A stretch of 64,000 bases of DNA from Apostichopus japonicus (taxonomy: Eukaryota > Echinodermata > Holothuroidea > Aspidochirotida > Stichopodidae): the NCBI RefSeq assembly GCF_037975245.1, contig NC_092579.1, positions 253,001 to 317,000 of the forward strand. The letters run 5' to 3'. The notes under the pieces are model-generated. The model saw only the letters and a list, made by a program, of their open reading frames with translations. It was not told the origin of the DNA and did no database searches. The position numbers and the translations under genes were made by a program. Of the stretch, positions 49,127 through 60,306 are shown piece by piece; positions within the stretch are counted from its first letter, which is position 1, and every line of letters starts with the position of its first letter.

Positions 49127-49655
49127 GTTGTTGTGTGTCCTGTAATCGGTACCAGGCCTCGACAAATACAGTTGCCAACTCGCCATTGGCGAGTAGAATA
49201 TTAGCTTTGGCAAATAGAAAATACACTATGCACTACATTTCAGCTAGTGACTTGTGGGCAAGGCTATCGTTACAAACATTTCACAGAATGATGCAAGCAG
49301 TACTTTGGCCAACTTGAAGCATGTTTAAGATGTAAACTGATTTTTATCAATGAACAATCTCAGTAAAATGGTTCGCTATCTGCACATGCATTATGTACGG
49401 GAAGTTTTCATGTGCGGAGATTGTTCACGGGCGTTTATAAACATACAGCGGATAAAATCATTTAAAATATTATATAAAAATTAATACAGGGAACGGTTTG
49501 AGCTTACGATGTACGTAACATGTTTAAAGGCATTCATATATATGTTGTTCATATATTAATTTCTCAACCAAATAAAAAAGTTTATTGAACATCGATATCA
49601 CCACGGCTTGGTTATGCACAGGCAACCCATACACCTACCCATACCTTAGTACAGT
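49127..49655. other. Unique segment between two related arrays
   Basis: Starts with the remains of one array unit (TGTCCTGTAATCGGTACC) and then turns to unrelated sequence. It contains a perfect dyad, CTCGCCATTGGCGAG, at about 49179-49193. It may be an insertion into a once continuous array; no target-site duplication was identified. Confidence 0.45.
49581..49586 (-). terminator. Possible poly(A) signal for the minus-strand gene
   Basis: TTTATT on + reads AATAAA on -, about 390 bases after the stop of the secreted-protein gene. The intervening 3'UTR would include the 49-bp array. An overlapping-strand AATAAA also exists nearby on +, so the signal may be chance. Confidence 0.3.
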
Positions 49656-49926
49656 TGCTAACACTAAGATGGTGTTTCCTGCTAATGGGTACCTTTCTAC
49701 TGTGATAACACTAAGATGCCGGATGGTGTGTCCTGTTAATGGGTACCTTTCTACTGTGGTAACACTAAGATGGTGCATGTCCTGTTAATGGGTACCTTAC
49801 TACTGTTGCTAACACTAAGATGGTATGTTTCCTGTTGAATGGGTACCTTACTACTGTTGCTAACAATAAGATGGTGTATCCTGTTAATGGGTACCTTACT
49901 ACTGTTGCTAACACTAAGATGGTGAA
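49656..49926. repeat. Short minisatellite, about 49-bp units
   Basis: About six copies of GCTAACACTAAGATGGTG followed by TCCTGTTAATGGGTACCTT and ACTACTGTT. The words GCTAACACTAAGATGGT and TCCTGT-AATGGGT are shared with the 50-bp array at 47637, so both derive from one ancestral unit. Confidence 0.85.
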
Positions 49927-49976
49927 ATAAAGCAAAGTCAAAGTAGGTTTGAAGCAAAATGGGGGTATAAACAGGG

Positions 49977-50218
49977 TCATGGGATATTAATGTCATATGA
50001 TGGCCTGTCATCGATTCTATTCCAGCTGCAGTTGTTCCATAGGTGCTGGACAAGATAGAATGGATACTTGCGGCAATTGTCATCCTCTATGCAATGGCCC
50101 TCACAGTTGTTTCCCCACCAAGCGTTAAACTTGGACACTTGATCCTCCGAGCAGGTGGTATAGCCATCTCTGGTCCATGTAGCATTCTCAAAGGCAGCAT
50201 TTTCTATGGATCGTTTCC
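49977..50218 (-). CDS. Secreted-protein gene, exon 3 (terminal)
   Basis: Follows a strong acceptor on the - strand, CATTGCTCATTTCAG. It encodes KRSIENAAFENATWTRDGY, then TTCSEDQ, AWWGNNCEGHC, EDDNCRK and NNCSWN, and ends DINIP then TGA at 49979-49977. Five cysteines. Codons are unlike the surrounding repeats, which supports real coding sequence. Confidence 0.7.
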
Positions 50219-53200
50219 CTGAAATGAGCAATGAGTTAATCAGAATGATGACTGAAAGGTAAGTGACAGCAATGCCATCAAAGGTCAGGGCTATCTATGC
50301 TACCACATCTGGCAAGAGATAGTCATGCCATAAAACCCAGGAATATCAGGGCTATCTATGCTACCACATCTGGCAAGAGATAGTCATGCCATAAAACCCA
50401 GGAATATCAGGGCTATCTATGCTACCACATCTGGCAAGAGATAGTCATGCCATAAAACCCAGGAATATCAGGGCTATCTATGCTACCACATCTGGCAAGA
50501 GATAGTCATGCCATAAAACCCAGGAATATCAGGGCTATCTATGCTACCACATCTGGCAAGAGATAGTCATGCCATAAAACCCAGGAATATCAGGGCTATC
50601 TATGCTACCACATCTGGCGAGAGATAGTCATGCCATAAAACCCAGGAATATCAGGGCTATCTATGCTACCACATCTGGCGAGAGATAGTCATGCCATAAA
50701 ACCCAGGAATATCAGGGCTATCTATGCTACCACATCTGGCGAGAGATAGTCATGCCATAAAACCCAGGAATATCAGGGCTATCTATGCTACCACATCTGG
50801 CGAGAGATAGTCATGCCATAAAACCCAGGAATATCAGGGCTATCTATGCTACCACATCTGGCAAGAGATAGTCATGCCATAAACCCAGGAATATCAGGGC
50901 TATCTATGCTACCACATCTGGCAAGAGATAGTCATGCCATAAAACCCAGGAATATCAGGGCTATCTATGCTACCACATCTGGCGAGAGATAGTCATGCCA
51001 TAAAACCCAGGAATATCAGGGCTATCTATGCTACCACATCTGGCAAGAGATAGTCATGCCATAAACCCAGGAATATCAGGGCTATCTATGCTACCACATC
51101 TGGCAAGAGATAGTCATGCCATAAACCCAGGAATATCAGGGCTATCTATGCTACCACATCTGGCAAGAGATAGTCATGCCATAAACCCAGGAATATCAGG
51201 GCTATCTATGCTACCACATCTGGCAAGAGATAGTCATGCCATAAACCCAGGAATATCAGGGCTATCTGTGCTACCACATCTGGCAAGAGATAGTCATGCC
51301 ATAAAACCCAGGAATATCAGGGCTATCTATGCTACCACATCTGGCGAGAGATAGTCATGCCATAAAACCCAGGAATATCAGGGCTATCTATGCTACCACA
51401 TCTGGCGAGAGATAGTCATGCCATAAAACCCAGGAATATCAGGGCTATCTATGCTACCACATCTGGCAAGAGATAGTCATGCCATAAAACCCAGGAATAT
51501 CAGGGCTATCTATGCTACCACATCTGGCGAGAGATAGTCATGCCATAAAACCCAGGAATATCAGGGCTATCTATGCTACCACATCTGGCAAGAGATAGTC
51601 ATGCCATAAACCCAGGAATATCAGGGCTATCTATGCTACCACATCTGGCAAGAGATAGTCATGCCATAAAACCCAGGAATATCAGGGCTATCTATGCTAC
51701 CACATCTGGCGAGAGATAGTCATGCCATAAAACCCAGGAATATCAGGGCTATCTATGCTACCACATCTGGCGAGAGATAGTCATGCCATAAACCCAGGAA
51801 TATCAGGGCTATCTATGCTACCACATCTGGCAAGAGATAGTCATGCCATAAACCCAGGAATATCAGGGCTATCTATGCTACCACATCTGGCAAGAGATAG
51901 TCATGTATTAAACCCAGGAATATCAGGGCTATCTATGCTACCACATCTGGCAAGAGATAGTCATGCCATAAACCCAGGAATATCAGGGCTATCTATGCTA
52001 CCACATCTGGCAAGAGATAGTCATGCCATAAACCCAGGAATATCAGGGCTATCTGTGCTACCACATCTGGCAAGAGATAGTCATGCCATAAAACCCAGGA
52101 ATATCAGGGCTATCTATGCTACCACATCTGGCGAGAGATAGTCATGCCATAAAACCCAGGAATATCAGGGCTATCTATGCTACCACATCTGGCAAGAGAT
52201 AGTCATGCCATAAAACCCAGGAATATCAGGGCTATCTATGCTACCACATCTGGCAAGAGATAGTCATGCCATAAAACCCAGGAATATCAGGGCTATCTAT
52301 GCTACCACATCTGGCGAGAGATAGTCATGCCATAAAACCCAGGAATATCAGGGCTATCTATGCTACCACATCTGGCGAGAGATAGTCATGCCATAAAACC
52401 CAGGAATATCAGGGCTATCTATGCTACCACATCTGGCGAGAGATAGTCATGCCATAAAACCCAGGAATATCAGGGCTATCTATGCTACCACATCTGGCAA
52501 GAGATAGTCATGCCATAAACCCAGGAATATCAGGGCTATCTATGCTACCACATCTGGCAAGAGATAGTCATGCCATAAACCCAGGAATATCAGGGCTATC
52601 TATGCTACCACATCTGGCGAGAGATAGTCATGCCATAAAACCCAGGAATATCAGGGCTATCTATGCTACCACATCTGGCGAGAGATAGTCATGCCATAAA
52701 ACCCAGGAATATCAGGGCTATCTATGCTACCACATCTGGCAAGAGATAGTCATGCCATAAAACCCAGGAATATCAGGGCTATCTATGCTACCACATCTGG
52801 CGAGAGATAGTCATGCCATAAAACCCAGGAATATCAGGGCTATCTATGCTACCACATCTGGCGAGAGATAGTCATGCCATAAAACCCAGGAATATCAGGG
52901 CTATCTATGCTACCACATCTGGCGAGAGATAGTCATGCCATAAAACCCAGGAATATCAGGGCTATCTATGCTACCACATCTGGCAAGAGATAGTCATGCC
53001 ATAAAACCCAGGAATATCAGGGCTATCTATGCTACCACATCTGGCAAGAGATAGTCATGCCATAAACCCAGGAAAATCAGGGCTATCTATGCTACCACAT
53101 CTGGCAAGAGATAGTCATGCCATAAAACCCAGGAATATCAGGGCTATCTATGCTACCACATCTGGCAAGAGATAGTCATGCCATAAACCCAGGAATATCA

Positions 53201-56200
53201 GGGCTATCTATGCTGCCACATCTGGCAAGAGATAGTCATGCCATAAAACCCAGGAGTATCAGGGCTATCTATGCTACCACATCTGGCGAGACATAGTCAT
53301 GCCATAAAACCCAGGAGTATCAGGGCTATCTATGCTACCACATCTGGCAAGAGATAGTCATGCCATAAAACCCAGGAATATCAGGGCTATCTATGCTACC
53401 ACATCTGGCGAGAGATAGTCATGCCATAAAACCCAGGAATATCAGGGCTATCTATGCTACCACATCTGGCGAGAGATAGTCATGCCATAAAACCCAGGAA
53501 TATCAGGGCTATCTGTGCTACTTACCACACCTGCAAGCAGATAGCCATGTCATCAAACCCATGGCTACTATGCTACTTACCACACCTGGAAGGAATCCAT
53601 GTCATCAAATCCATGTAACTCAGGGCTACCCATGCTACTTACCACACCTGCAAGCAGATAGCCATGTCATCGAATCCATGGCTACCTATGCTACTTACCA
53701 CACCTGGAAGGAATCATCAAACCATGTAACTCAGGGCTATCCATGCTACTTAACTTTGAGGGAATTGTCCATGCCAGCAAACCCATGTAACTCAGGGCTT
53801 CCCATGCTACTTATCTTTGAGGGAATTGTCCGTGCCAGCAAACCCATGTAACTCAGGGCTATCCATGCTACTCAACTCTGAGGGAATTGTCCATGCCAGC
53901 AATGCCCATGTAACTCAGGGCTACCCATGCTACTCAGCTTTTAGGGAATTGTCCATGCCAGCAAACCCATGTAATTAGGGCTACCCATGCTACTCAACTT
54001 TGAGGGAATTGTCCATGCCAGCAAACCCATGTAACTCAGGGCTACTCAACTTTGAGGGAATTGTCCATGCCAGCAAACCCATGTAACTCAGGGCTACTCA
54101 ACTTTGAGGGAATTGTCCATGCCAGCAAACCCATGTAACTCAGGGCTACCCACACTACTTAACTTTGAGGGAATTGTACATGCCAGAAAACACTTGTAAC
54201 TTATAGCAATCTATGCTATTCACATGGAAAGAGACAACAATGCCCTGGAAACAAGTCATGGCTACTAATGCTGCTATAGGAGATACCCTGGATGTGACCA
54301 ACATGGAACCAGCTTATGGCCATTTGTCATTGAATCACAACCACTAGGTTGTATGACTGTTACTATATTAGTTCCTACAAAATATTGGCTTTACATGCTT
54401 TGTAATTTTGAAGTCCTCAGATATTCCACAACAGTACTTACGGATGTGGCAATCAGTTGCACTTGCGTCATTATAGTCATAAACCCCCTCTAAGAACAGA
54501 ACATTTTCATGGTGAACAAAGCCTTCATTCCCAATAGCAGAAGCGTATCCTTCCCAATACCGCAGAAAAACATTCAAACAGGATCCTGAGTCGTCGTCTA
54601 TGATGACACAGCTTTCGAAGTGCTGTAAATTACAGCTGGCTTCAACTTTAAAGGAAGGGAAAGTTCATTTCAATAGCATAGGAATAACAGCACATGAACT
54701 TATGTTTACTAGGTACAACTTTGCATCCGTTCGACAGTGGAATTTTGCTTAAAATGTCAGACCATTATAATGATAAAAATTTCAAACAACACTGCAATTA
54801 CTCTACGTAGTTACCTGCAATTCTATGAAACTGAAATGACTTCCCATGAAATGTTTCATATTTGGATGTGAATGACAAATGCTAAAATTCTGTCTAGTTG
54901 CCCTTTATCATAGCAAGGTAAATGTAAAGGTACTGTTCAAAGTAAATGCCTGCCCAACAGTAATTTAAGAACCACATTTCCAAACTACAATACATGCACA
55001 GCAACACAAAGGTTTTGTTACAGAAATGTTTTCGTCAGTACGGCTTGCAGACAAGAAGAATGGAAAGAGCTTTGAGGAGTACTAGTAAGATGAGTAGATA
55101 AGTAGAGTAACATGAGTAGACACAAGATTGGACTTAAGAAAACTTACAGTAAACAGTGAGGGTACCATGTAGCTTAGACAGCTAGACAGCGTGAGCATGG
55201 AGGGACAGGGTGTGCATGAAGGGACAAGGTGAGCATGGAAGGACAGGGTGTGCATGAAGGGACAGAACATGGAGGGTTAAGGTGTGCTTACAGGGGCAGG
55301 GTGTGCATGGGACAACACATTGAAAGAGATCCACACAAACAATATGTGCTGTACAGTGGTTAATATACTCAAATGTTCTGTTTACAACCTGAACTGCAAT
55401 ACAAGCATACATTAATTTATGGCCAAGTTGGAAACCTGAAAGATATCTAAGACTTTGGGAAAGTCTGTCCTTAGGACAGTATTTTGGCCTATCTGTATAA
55501 TACAGTTATTGTAATTTACTGGGAGGGCTAACTACATATAAATAGCTCCACTCTGGAAAAGAGCTGATCAGATTACTCTAGAGTGTGAATCTGTTAGTCT
55601 GGTAGTAAAGTGTACAATAAGTTCCTACTACCTTGTTGCAAACTGTCCTGATAGGCTGATACATTACCTTTCTTGGACTACCATCCTCAGGAGAGCCATT
55701 AATGGAATGAGAAACAAAACAGTTTCAAGTTCTCAATTAAACTTCCATTTACAATAGTCTAGTGTAATACTAGGACCAGAAGGCCAAACGCTTATTGTTC
55801 TGACGCTTCTCAATATGCCAATTGAAATCCAGATGCTAGTAAATCAATGAACCTAATTGGACCTACTAAAACATCTTCAGCCAAGTTCGGAGAAAATTAT
55901 TAAATACCGTTTGAGCTATCATCTTTTGACAGTTAAATGGCTACCTCCAGACCTGGTGTTCCAATGATGCTTAGGCCTATATCATGACCTGTGAATTGTG
56001 GTCACAGGAATCAATATTTAATGGCCAATTTAAAGAACACTTGTCCTGTTCTGGTATTATCTCTGACAGTTGGCCGCATAAGCGTCACCCAAAGGCTTAT
56101 TTAGCCGTAAATAAGCAACCCATATTGAACAGACTATCAGTATCACTATCATCAGGTTAAAAGTAACTAAGCATGAGACTGAGAGCGCTTCATCTTTATT

Positions 56201-56670
56201 TAACCTACGATTAGGTAAATAAGCAACAATACGTACAACACTAACGGAATCGACGATACTGTAAATACTCAACAGTGTAACGCTAAATATTCGTTAAAGA
56301 AGCAAAAGTGCAACGATAATTTAACAGACGAAAGCCTACTAAAAGAGTTAAGCCTAACATTGCGCATACATAGGCCTAGTATTATTTGTATTACTATTAG
56401 ATAGACATGCAGGCTTAGCGACACTACAGACTACAGTGCCATAGCCTAGGCCTACGGCCAATTGGCTAGGCTAGCATGGGCTTGAGTTGGCTACCTTATT
56501 CTAGCCTAACTCAGGCCAGGCCTGGTATTGACTTGTTTTGTTCTTCTAGTTGCTGAATTTAACGTTGGACTCAGTTTTGTAATATCGCGGAAAAGCAAGT
56601 TCATAATCAAAGGAGTATGTCGCCATTTACCCACGTAAAACAAGACCAGTGCTGTTGCCAGGAACGCCAT
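49977..56670 (-). CDS. Predicted secreted cysteine-rich protein, three exons, 161 residues
   Basis: Joined on the - strand from 56670-56631, 54645-54442 and 50218-49977. The 486 bases give 161 codons plus TGA. All introns are GT-AG and both are phase 1. Exon 1 is a compact signal peptide (MAFLATALVLFYV), so the protein should enter the secretory pathway. The mature part has nine cysteines, two Trp-rich spots (RYWEGY, AWWGNNC) and NxT/NxS sites (NATW, NCSW). The pattern CEGHC-x5-C followed by a late CSW loosely recalls PAN/apple-type domains, but I do not recognise the family. The splice sites, phase match and signal peptide are seen; secretion is inferred. Extra exons cannot be excluded. Confidence 0.6.
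50219..50284 (-). other. Intron 2 of the secreted-protein gene, acceptor-proximal part
   Basis: About 65 bp of unique sequence between the acceptor and the array. The intron spans 50219-54441. Confidence 0.6.
50285..53518. repeat. Minisatellite, 60/61-bp units, in an intron of the secreted-protein gene
   Basis: About 53 very uniform copies. Units contain CAGGGCTATCTATGCTACCA, CATCTGGCAAGAGATAGTC and ATGCCATAAAACCCAGGAA; the 60-bp form has AAACCC for AAAACCC, and AAG/GAG variants alternate in blocks. Runs of 60-bp units create long + frames (51028-51354, 51755-52141) that are by-products. On the - strand, the gene's own strand, each unit has CTATCTCTTGCCAG, which resembles a 3' splice site. 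Confidence 0.97.
53519..54215. repeat. Diverged continuation of the 60-bp array
   Basis: About 11 irregular units. Early ones read CTACTTACCACACCTG with AGATAGCCATGTCATC; later ones CTCAACTTTGAGGGAATTG, TCCATGCCAGCAAACCC and ATGTAACTCAGGGCTA. They share GGGCTA-CCATGCTAC and AACCCA words with the uniform array, so this is an older or separately evolved edge of it. Confidence 0.85.
54216..54441 (-). other. Intron 2 of the secreted-protein gene, donor-proximal part
   Basis: Unique sequence next to the donor GTAAGTACTG on the - strand (donor bases 54441-54440). Confidence 0.6.
54442..54645 (-). CDS. Secreted-protein gene, exon 2
   Basis: A 204-base phase 1-1 exon on the - strand between acceptor CCTTCCTTTAAAG and donor GTAAGT. 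It encodes EASCNLQHFESC, IDDDSGSCLNVF, RYWEGYAS, GFVHHENVLFLEGVYD and NDASATDCHI. Four cysteines. The frame is open throughout and both splice signals are good. Joined to exon 1 the sequence reads FYVVEASC, a plausible signal-peptidase region. Confidence 0.7.
54646..56630 (-). other. Intron 1 of the secreted-protein gene
   Basis: AT-rich unique sequence. Around 55190-55310 there is a short imperfect GGACAGGGTGTGCATG repeat of about 20 bp. A 71-codon - frame at 56057-56272 has a hydrophobic segment (VTFNLMIVILIVCSIWVAYL) but lies between a repeated GCTTATTTAG/AATAAGCAAC motif and has no support as an exon. Confidence 0.5.
56631..56670 (-). CDS. Secreted-protein gene, exon 1 (signal peptide)
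   Basis: Encodes MAFLATALVLFYV plus one base, ending at donor GTAAAT on the - strand. The hydrophobic core, its short length and the phase-1 donor fit a signal-peptide exon and match the phase needed by exon 2. An out-of-frame ATG lies 41 bases upstream in the same ATGGCGTTCC context. The donor is not ideal, so this exon is the least certain of the three. Confidence 0.5.
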
Positions 56671-56729
56671 GGCATAACCGATGTGATTGCAGCGCACGTA
56701 TGGAACGCCATGTTAACATTTACTCAATA

Positions 56730-57150
56730 ATTAAAGATATCTTCATTTAATTCGAGATATCTGCAATTAATTTCAAGTCAATTTTCGAATTAAATTGAAG
56801 ATATCTCTAATTATTTCAGATATCTCCAATTCAATTTGAGATATCAGAAATTGCATTTTCGATATCTTGAATTTTATTTAAGATAGCTCAAATTGATTTT
56901 TAAGTATCAAGCAATAAATTAAAGATATCAAAAAATGGAAACATTATTTAAGCTATCTCGAATTGAGATATCCAAAATTGAATTCTAATATCAAGAATTG
57001 AATTCGAGATACCCAAAATTGAATTCGAGGTATCCAAAATTGAATAAGAGATATCAAGAAAAGAATTAGATATATCCAAAATTGGTTTCGGGATATCAAG
57101 AAATTGAATAAGAGATATCCAAAGTAGAAATTCAAGATATCAAGAATTCA
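56730..57150. repeat. GATATC-rich degenerate foldback repeat
   Basis: About 20 imperfect copies of a roughly 20-bp motif such as TTCGAGATATCCAAAATTG and its reverse complement. Because GATATC is a palindrome and the flanks are inverted, the whole stretch can fold back on itself. Confidence 0.75.
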
Positions 57151-57232
57151 GAAAAATGTTGAGTTGACGAGATACGATAAGTTTTCAATTAAACATTTTT
57201 CAGAAAATTGTTCAATTGCTCAGTTGGAATGA
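57144..57232. repeat. About 90-bp direct repeat, left copy
   Basis: TTCAGAAAAATGTTGAGTTG to TGCTCAGTT recurs, with changes, at 57753-57834 (GCAGAAAAATGTTGAATTG to TGCTCAGTT). The two copies flank the LINE-like fragment; without that fragment they would be a tandem pair. Confidence 0.7.
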
Positions 57233-57252
57233 AGGGAACTATAATAAACATA

Positions 57253-57740
57253 ATGGAGATCCGTTTCTCTACGTCCGAGCTGTGCACTTGTGGCATAGTC
57301 ACGTATCCCCTGGTAACTGCAGTAGAGTGAGCTTGGCTTGCTTGGCTGTAGGCTAACAGAGGGCGGGACCGATGTCTGGGCGGTATATCCTGGGCCGGAA
57401 GAAGGCAATGGCAAACCACTTCTGTAATCTGCCAAGAAAATGACCATGACATAAAACCCTCACTTCCACTGGAAGCACAGATCCTGAGGCAGTAACTACA
57501 TTTTTTCGGTCATATCATGCGAGCGGACGACTCCCTGGAAAAATCAATAATGGTGGGAATGGGAGATGGATCACGAAAGAGGGGCAGGCCACGAGCACGA
57601 TGGATGGATGGTGTCAAGCAGGCGACTGGGCTGACTCTGGGTGGACTGCGAGGGGCAACCAGGAGCCGGAAGGATTGGAGGATGAAAGTCATGGTCATCA
57701 CCAGGGGTAGGACACGACTCGACGGCACAAGGTGACAAGG
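57253..57740 (+). mobile_element. RTE-like LINE 3' fragment
   Basis: The + frame ending at 57735 reads FFGHIMRADDSLEKSIM, GSRKRGRPRARWMDGVKQ, then SRKDWRMKVMV and RTRLDGTR before the stop. The order GHxxRxDD, RGRPRxRWxDG, RxxWR is the C-terminal end of non-LTR retrotransposon ORFs, most like RTE/BovB-type (established pattern; clade is inference). GGCAATGGCAAACCACTTCT and TGCCAAGAAAATGACCATGA at 57402-57449 resemble RTE-related SINE tails. ATAATAAACATA at 57241-57252 and 57741-57752 is a candidate 12-bp target-site duplication. No upstream reverse transcriptase domain remains. Confidence 0.7.
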
Positions 57741-57752
57741 TGATAATAAACA

Positions 57753-57834
57753 TACTGCAGAAAAATGTTGAATTGACGAGGTATGATGAGTTGTCAATTA
57801 AACATTTTGCAGAAAAATGTGCAACTGCTCAGTT
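57753..57834. repeat. About 90-bp direct repeat, right copy
   Basis: Partner of 57144-57232, on the far side of the LINE-like fragment. Confidence 0.7.
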
Positions 57835-60306
57835 AAAGCAACTGAGCAATCCAACCATTTTCTGATTTTTTACATGATATTATCTTGTTATCTAAACAAT
57901 TTACTGAAAAATGTCAACTTATGGGGCAAAGTTTTTTCTTATGTTGATGGCATTTTTAAGCTTCCGTACATAAGCATCATAAAGGCGCATGAAACGTTTT
58001 TTGAAGGGCATGTTATTCAGATTCCCGGTTCTATTGGACGTTTTCCGTCGTATTGATTTCAGGTTGGATGTAGTTTCGTTGTGACCAGGCAGCGTTTATG
58101 AAACGCAACAGTTCTTCTAGTATAATTTACTATGACTAACCTCAATGCGAAATAATTGTGTAAAACGGTCTTAGTTTGGCAGTGAGTTCATGAGTTTTGT
58201 CTTGATCGGCTGTTGATCTCAATTTGTGTAGTCTCTTCCACCAGTTTCAGCATAGCTAGGCCTTAAAGTAACGTTCGACTTTCGTCAGGTTTATGATTAT
58301 GGGACAACTTGAACAAACCTGGCCAGGCCTGTGAGCAATGTTATGTTGTCTAGGCCAGCAACGTCTGGGTAGAATAGGGTTCGTTAAAGGCATTGAAGAC
58401 TCGCCCAAACCGCGTGCGGCCATCTGAAAAAGTTAACTTTCCGTTGCTTGCAAGTGACGTTTTGTTCATGTCGCTACAAAATGCATGCAGACAATAATGA
58501 AACGTGATACCTTGTTATCTTTAGCTGGACCTGAAATGTCCATCGCTGTATTGTTTGTACACTGTGCTATGGGTATTGACCGCAGCTGTATGTACTGACT
58601 GTACACTAGTGTCTAATTATTACGATGGTAGCAAGCAGTGTGTGTATTTTCTGGGATCGATGGTGGTGTCTAACAATTCTGTTACACCTCATTCGAAACT
58701 AGGTCAGATTACCGGCATTAGACGTTTCTTTTTGCGCGAGTCTTCACACCCTTTAACACAACAACGTGAAGAATACCAGTCAGAATACCAATACACTTAA
58801 GATGGCAAAACATCTCCTTAATTATTTCTTTGGGCATTTTCCTACTGGCTATCAGTCATAATTCGCAAAGTATAGTTTTGAGACAAGTTTGATGTTGTTG
58901 CTGCTAGGAGCTTTGGAAGATAGATGCTCTTAGGCCTACAACCTCAGATTTTCATTGCGTAAAAGATCACTTTGATTTTGGGAGTGTATACAGTAATAGG
59001 GATATTTTTTTCGCGCATCAATCTGCAGCTAAAAGACAAAATAAATAACGGGGCAAATGTACGAGGTCGCGCTAATTGAGTAGCGGTTAAAAGTAGCAGT
59101 AATGTATTGTTTAGGCTTAGGACTTGCGCACACTCGCGCACACCTTCATACTGCATATACCTAGTATTATAGGAGCCATAATATAACAGATTCCAAGCTA
59201 TCTCAGTAGGCGTTTTTACAGACGTTTTACTTTTAATTGTTTAAGACATTACTGTAGGCCTAGCTGCTTATTAATGATTCTGCTGCGACATGTTTGACTT
59301 TGTTCAACACTTACTTTTGGTGAAAAATCATACTACAAAGAAACATGACTTTCCAATGCGCAATTACATAGCACAATGTATCTACCTAACTGCATAACCT
59401 TTGTTCATAGAAAGTATTGATGTTGCATATCTGTACTTTGTCGAGGCCTGAAAACCTTCAAAACATGATTTCTCATAGTAGAAATCATGGATACTTTTCA
59501 TATGTACATGGTATATGGATTTGCCATATTGAGTACAAGAACCCTATTGCTTGTGATGTCAAATCTCCCATAGGTCACCAGAGGTCAAACTCTGAAAAAC
59601 CTTTTGTATGATATCTAACGATGGAACTCGTTTATACCTCTTATACTTGGTGTGTGGATTCATAACATTGAGTACAATACCCCTATTTTTTTTGTGGAGG
59701 TGTGTATAGCCAAGCACAATAGACTGACCTGTGTTTATCATGCCATATTGCTATTGTAACAGCTAGTTCTGGTTATACTAACAAGCAGAAGTCTAGTGCA
59801 TTGAAGTCATCAAAACCTCAATGTATTTTGCATTCTGGTTTAAAGGGCATGTTATTCAGATTCTAGCAGCAGTGGCAGGCTTCGGATCGTGTTATGATTT
59901 CGTATAGCATGGCAATGTGAGCTACACATAAACTACCGATGGGCCAATCATATAAATGTTATTCCTGCTCTTCATGCATTAGCAAATTTTCTTGAATTTC
60001 TTTCATATCCGTCACATTTCTATAATTCCAGCTCATGGATTTTCTTTGATTTCCGTAAGGTTTCCGTAATTTTACTTATATCAAGAAGTTCAACTTTGAA
60101 ATATATATCCTTCGCTCATCGACTTTCCTTACAATCAGAAAATGTCATTGAAAGTGGAAGTGCTGCTAAGACTACTTGTTCGCGTTCATGCAGTTCAGAG
60201 GAAAGTCACGTGTACCGGATACCGATTTTGGATATCTCGAATTCTTGATATCTCTACTTGGGACTGGGTTTGTGACTGGGCTTTGGACATTTGCAACCCC
60301 TCACGG
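57835..60306. other. Intergenic DNA, no gene recognised
   Basis: Open frames at 58555-58800 and 60142-60414 have no recognised domain; the latter runs into the foldback element. The word GGGCATGTTATTCAGATTC occurs at 58007 and 59847, perhaps edges of a dispersed repeat. Confidence 0.5.

Noticed and set aside
51028..52688. Long + strand frames with a HLARDSHAINPGISGLSML-like repeat
   Set aside because: They arise where several 60-bp units occur in a row and stop where a 61-bp unit changes the phase; they lie in an intron of the opposite strand gene.
6551..54215. CRISPR array
   Set aside because: Repeats are contiguous head to tail with no unique spacers, in spliced animal DNA without cas genes.
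57244..57797. Minus-strand frames (57189-57452, 57510-57797) as genes
   Set aside because: The + strand gives the recognisable LINE C-terminal sequence; the minus frames are shadows.
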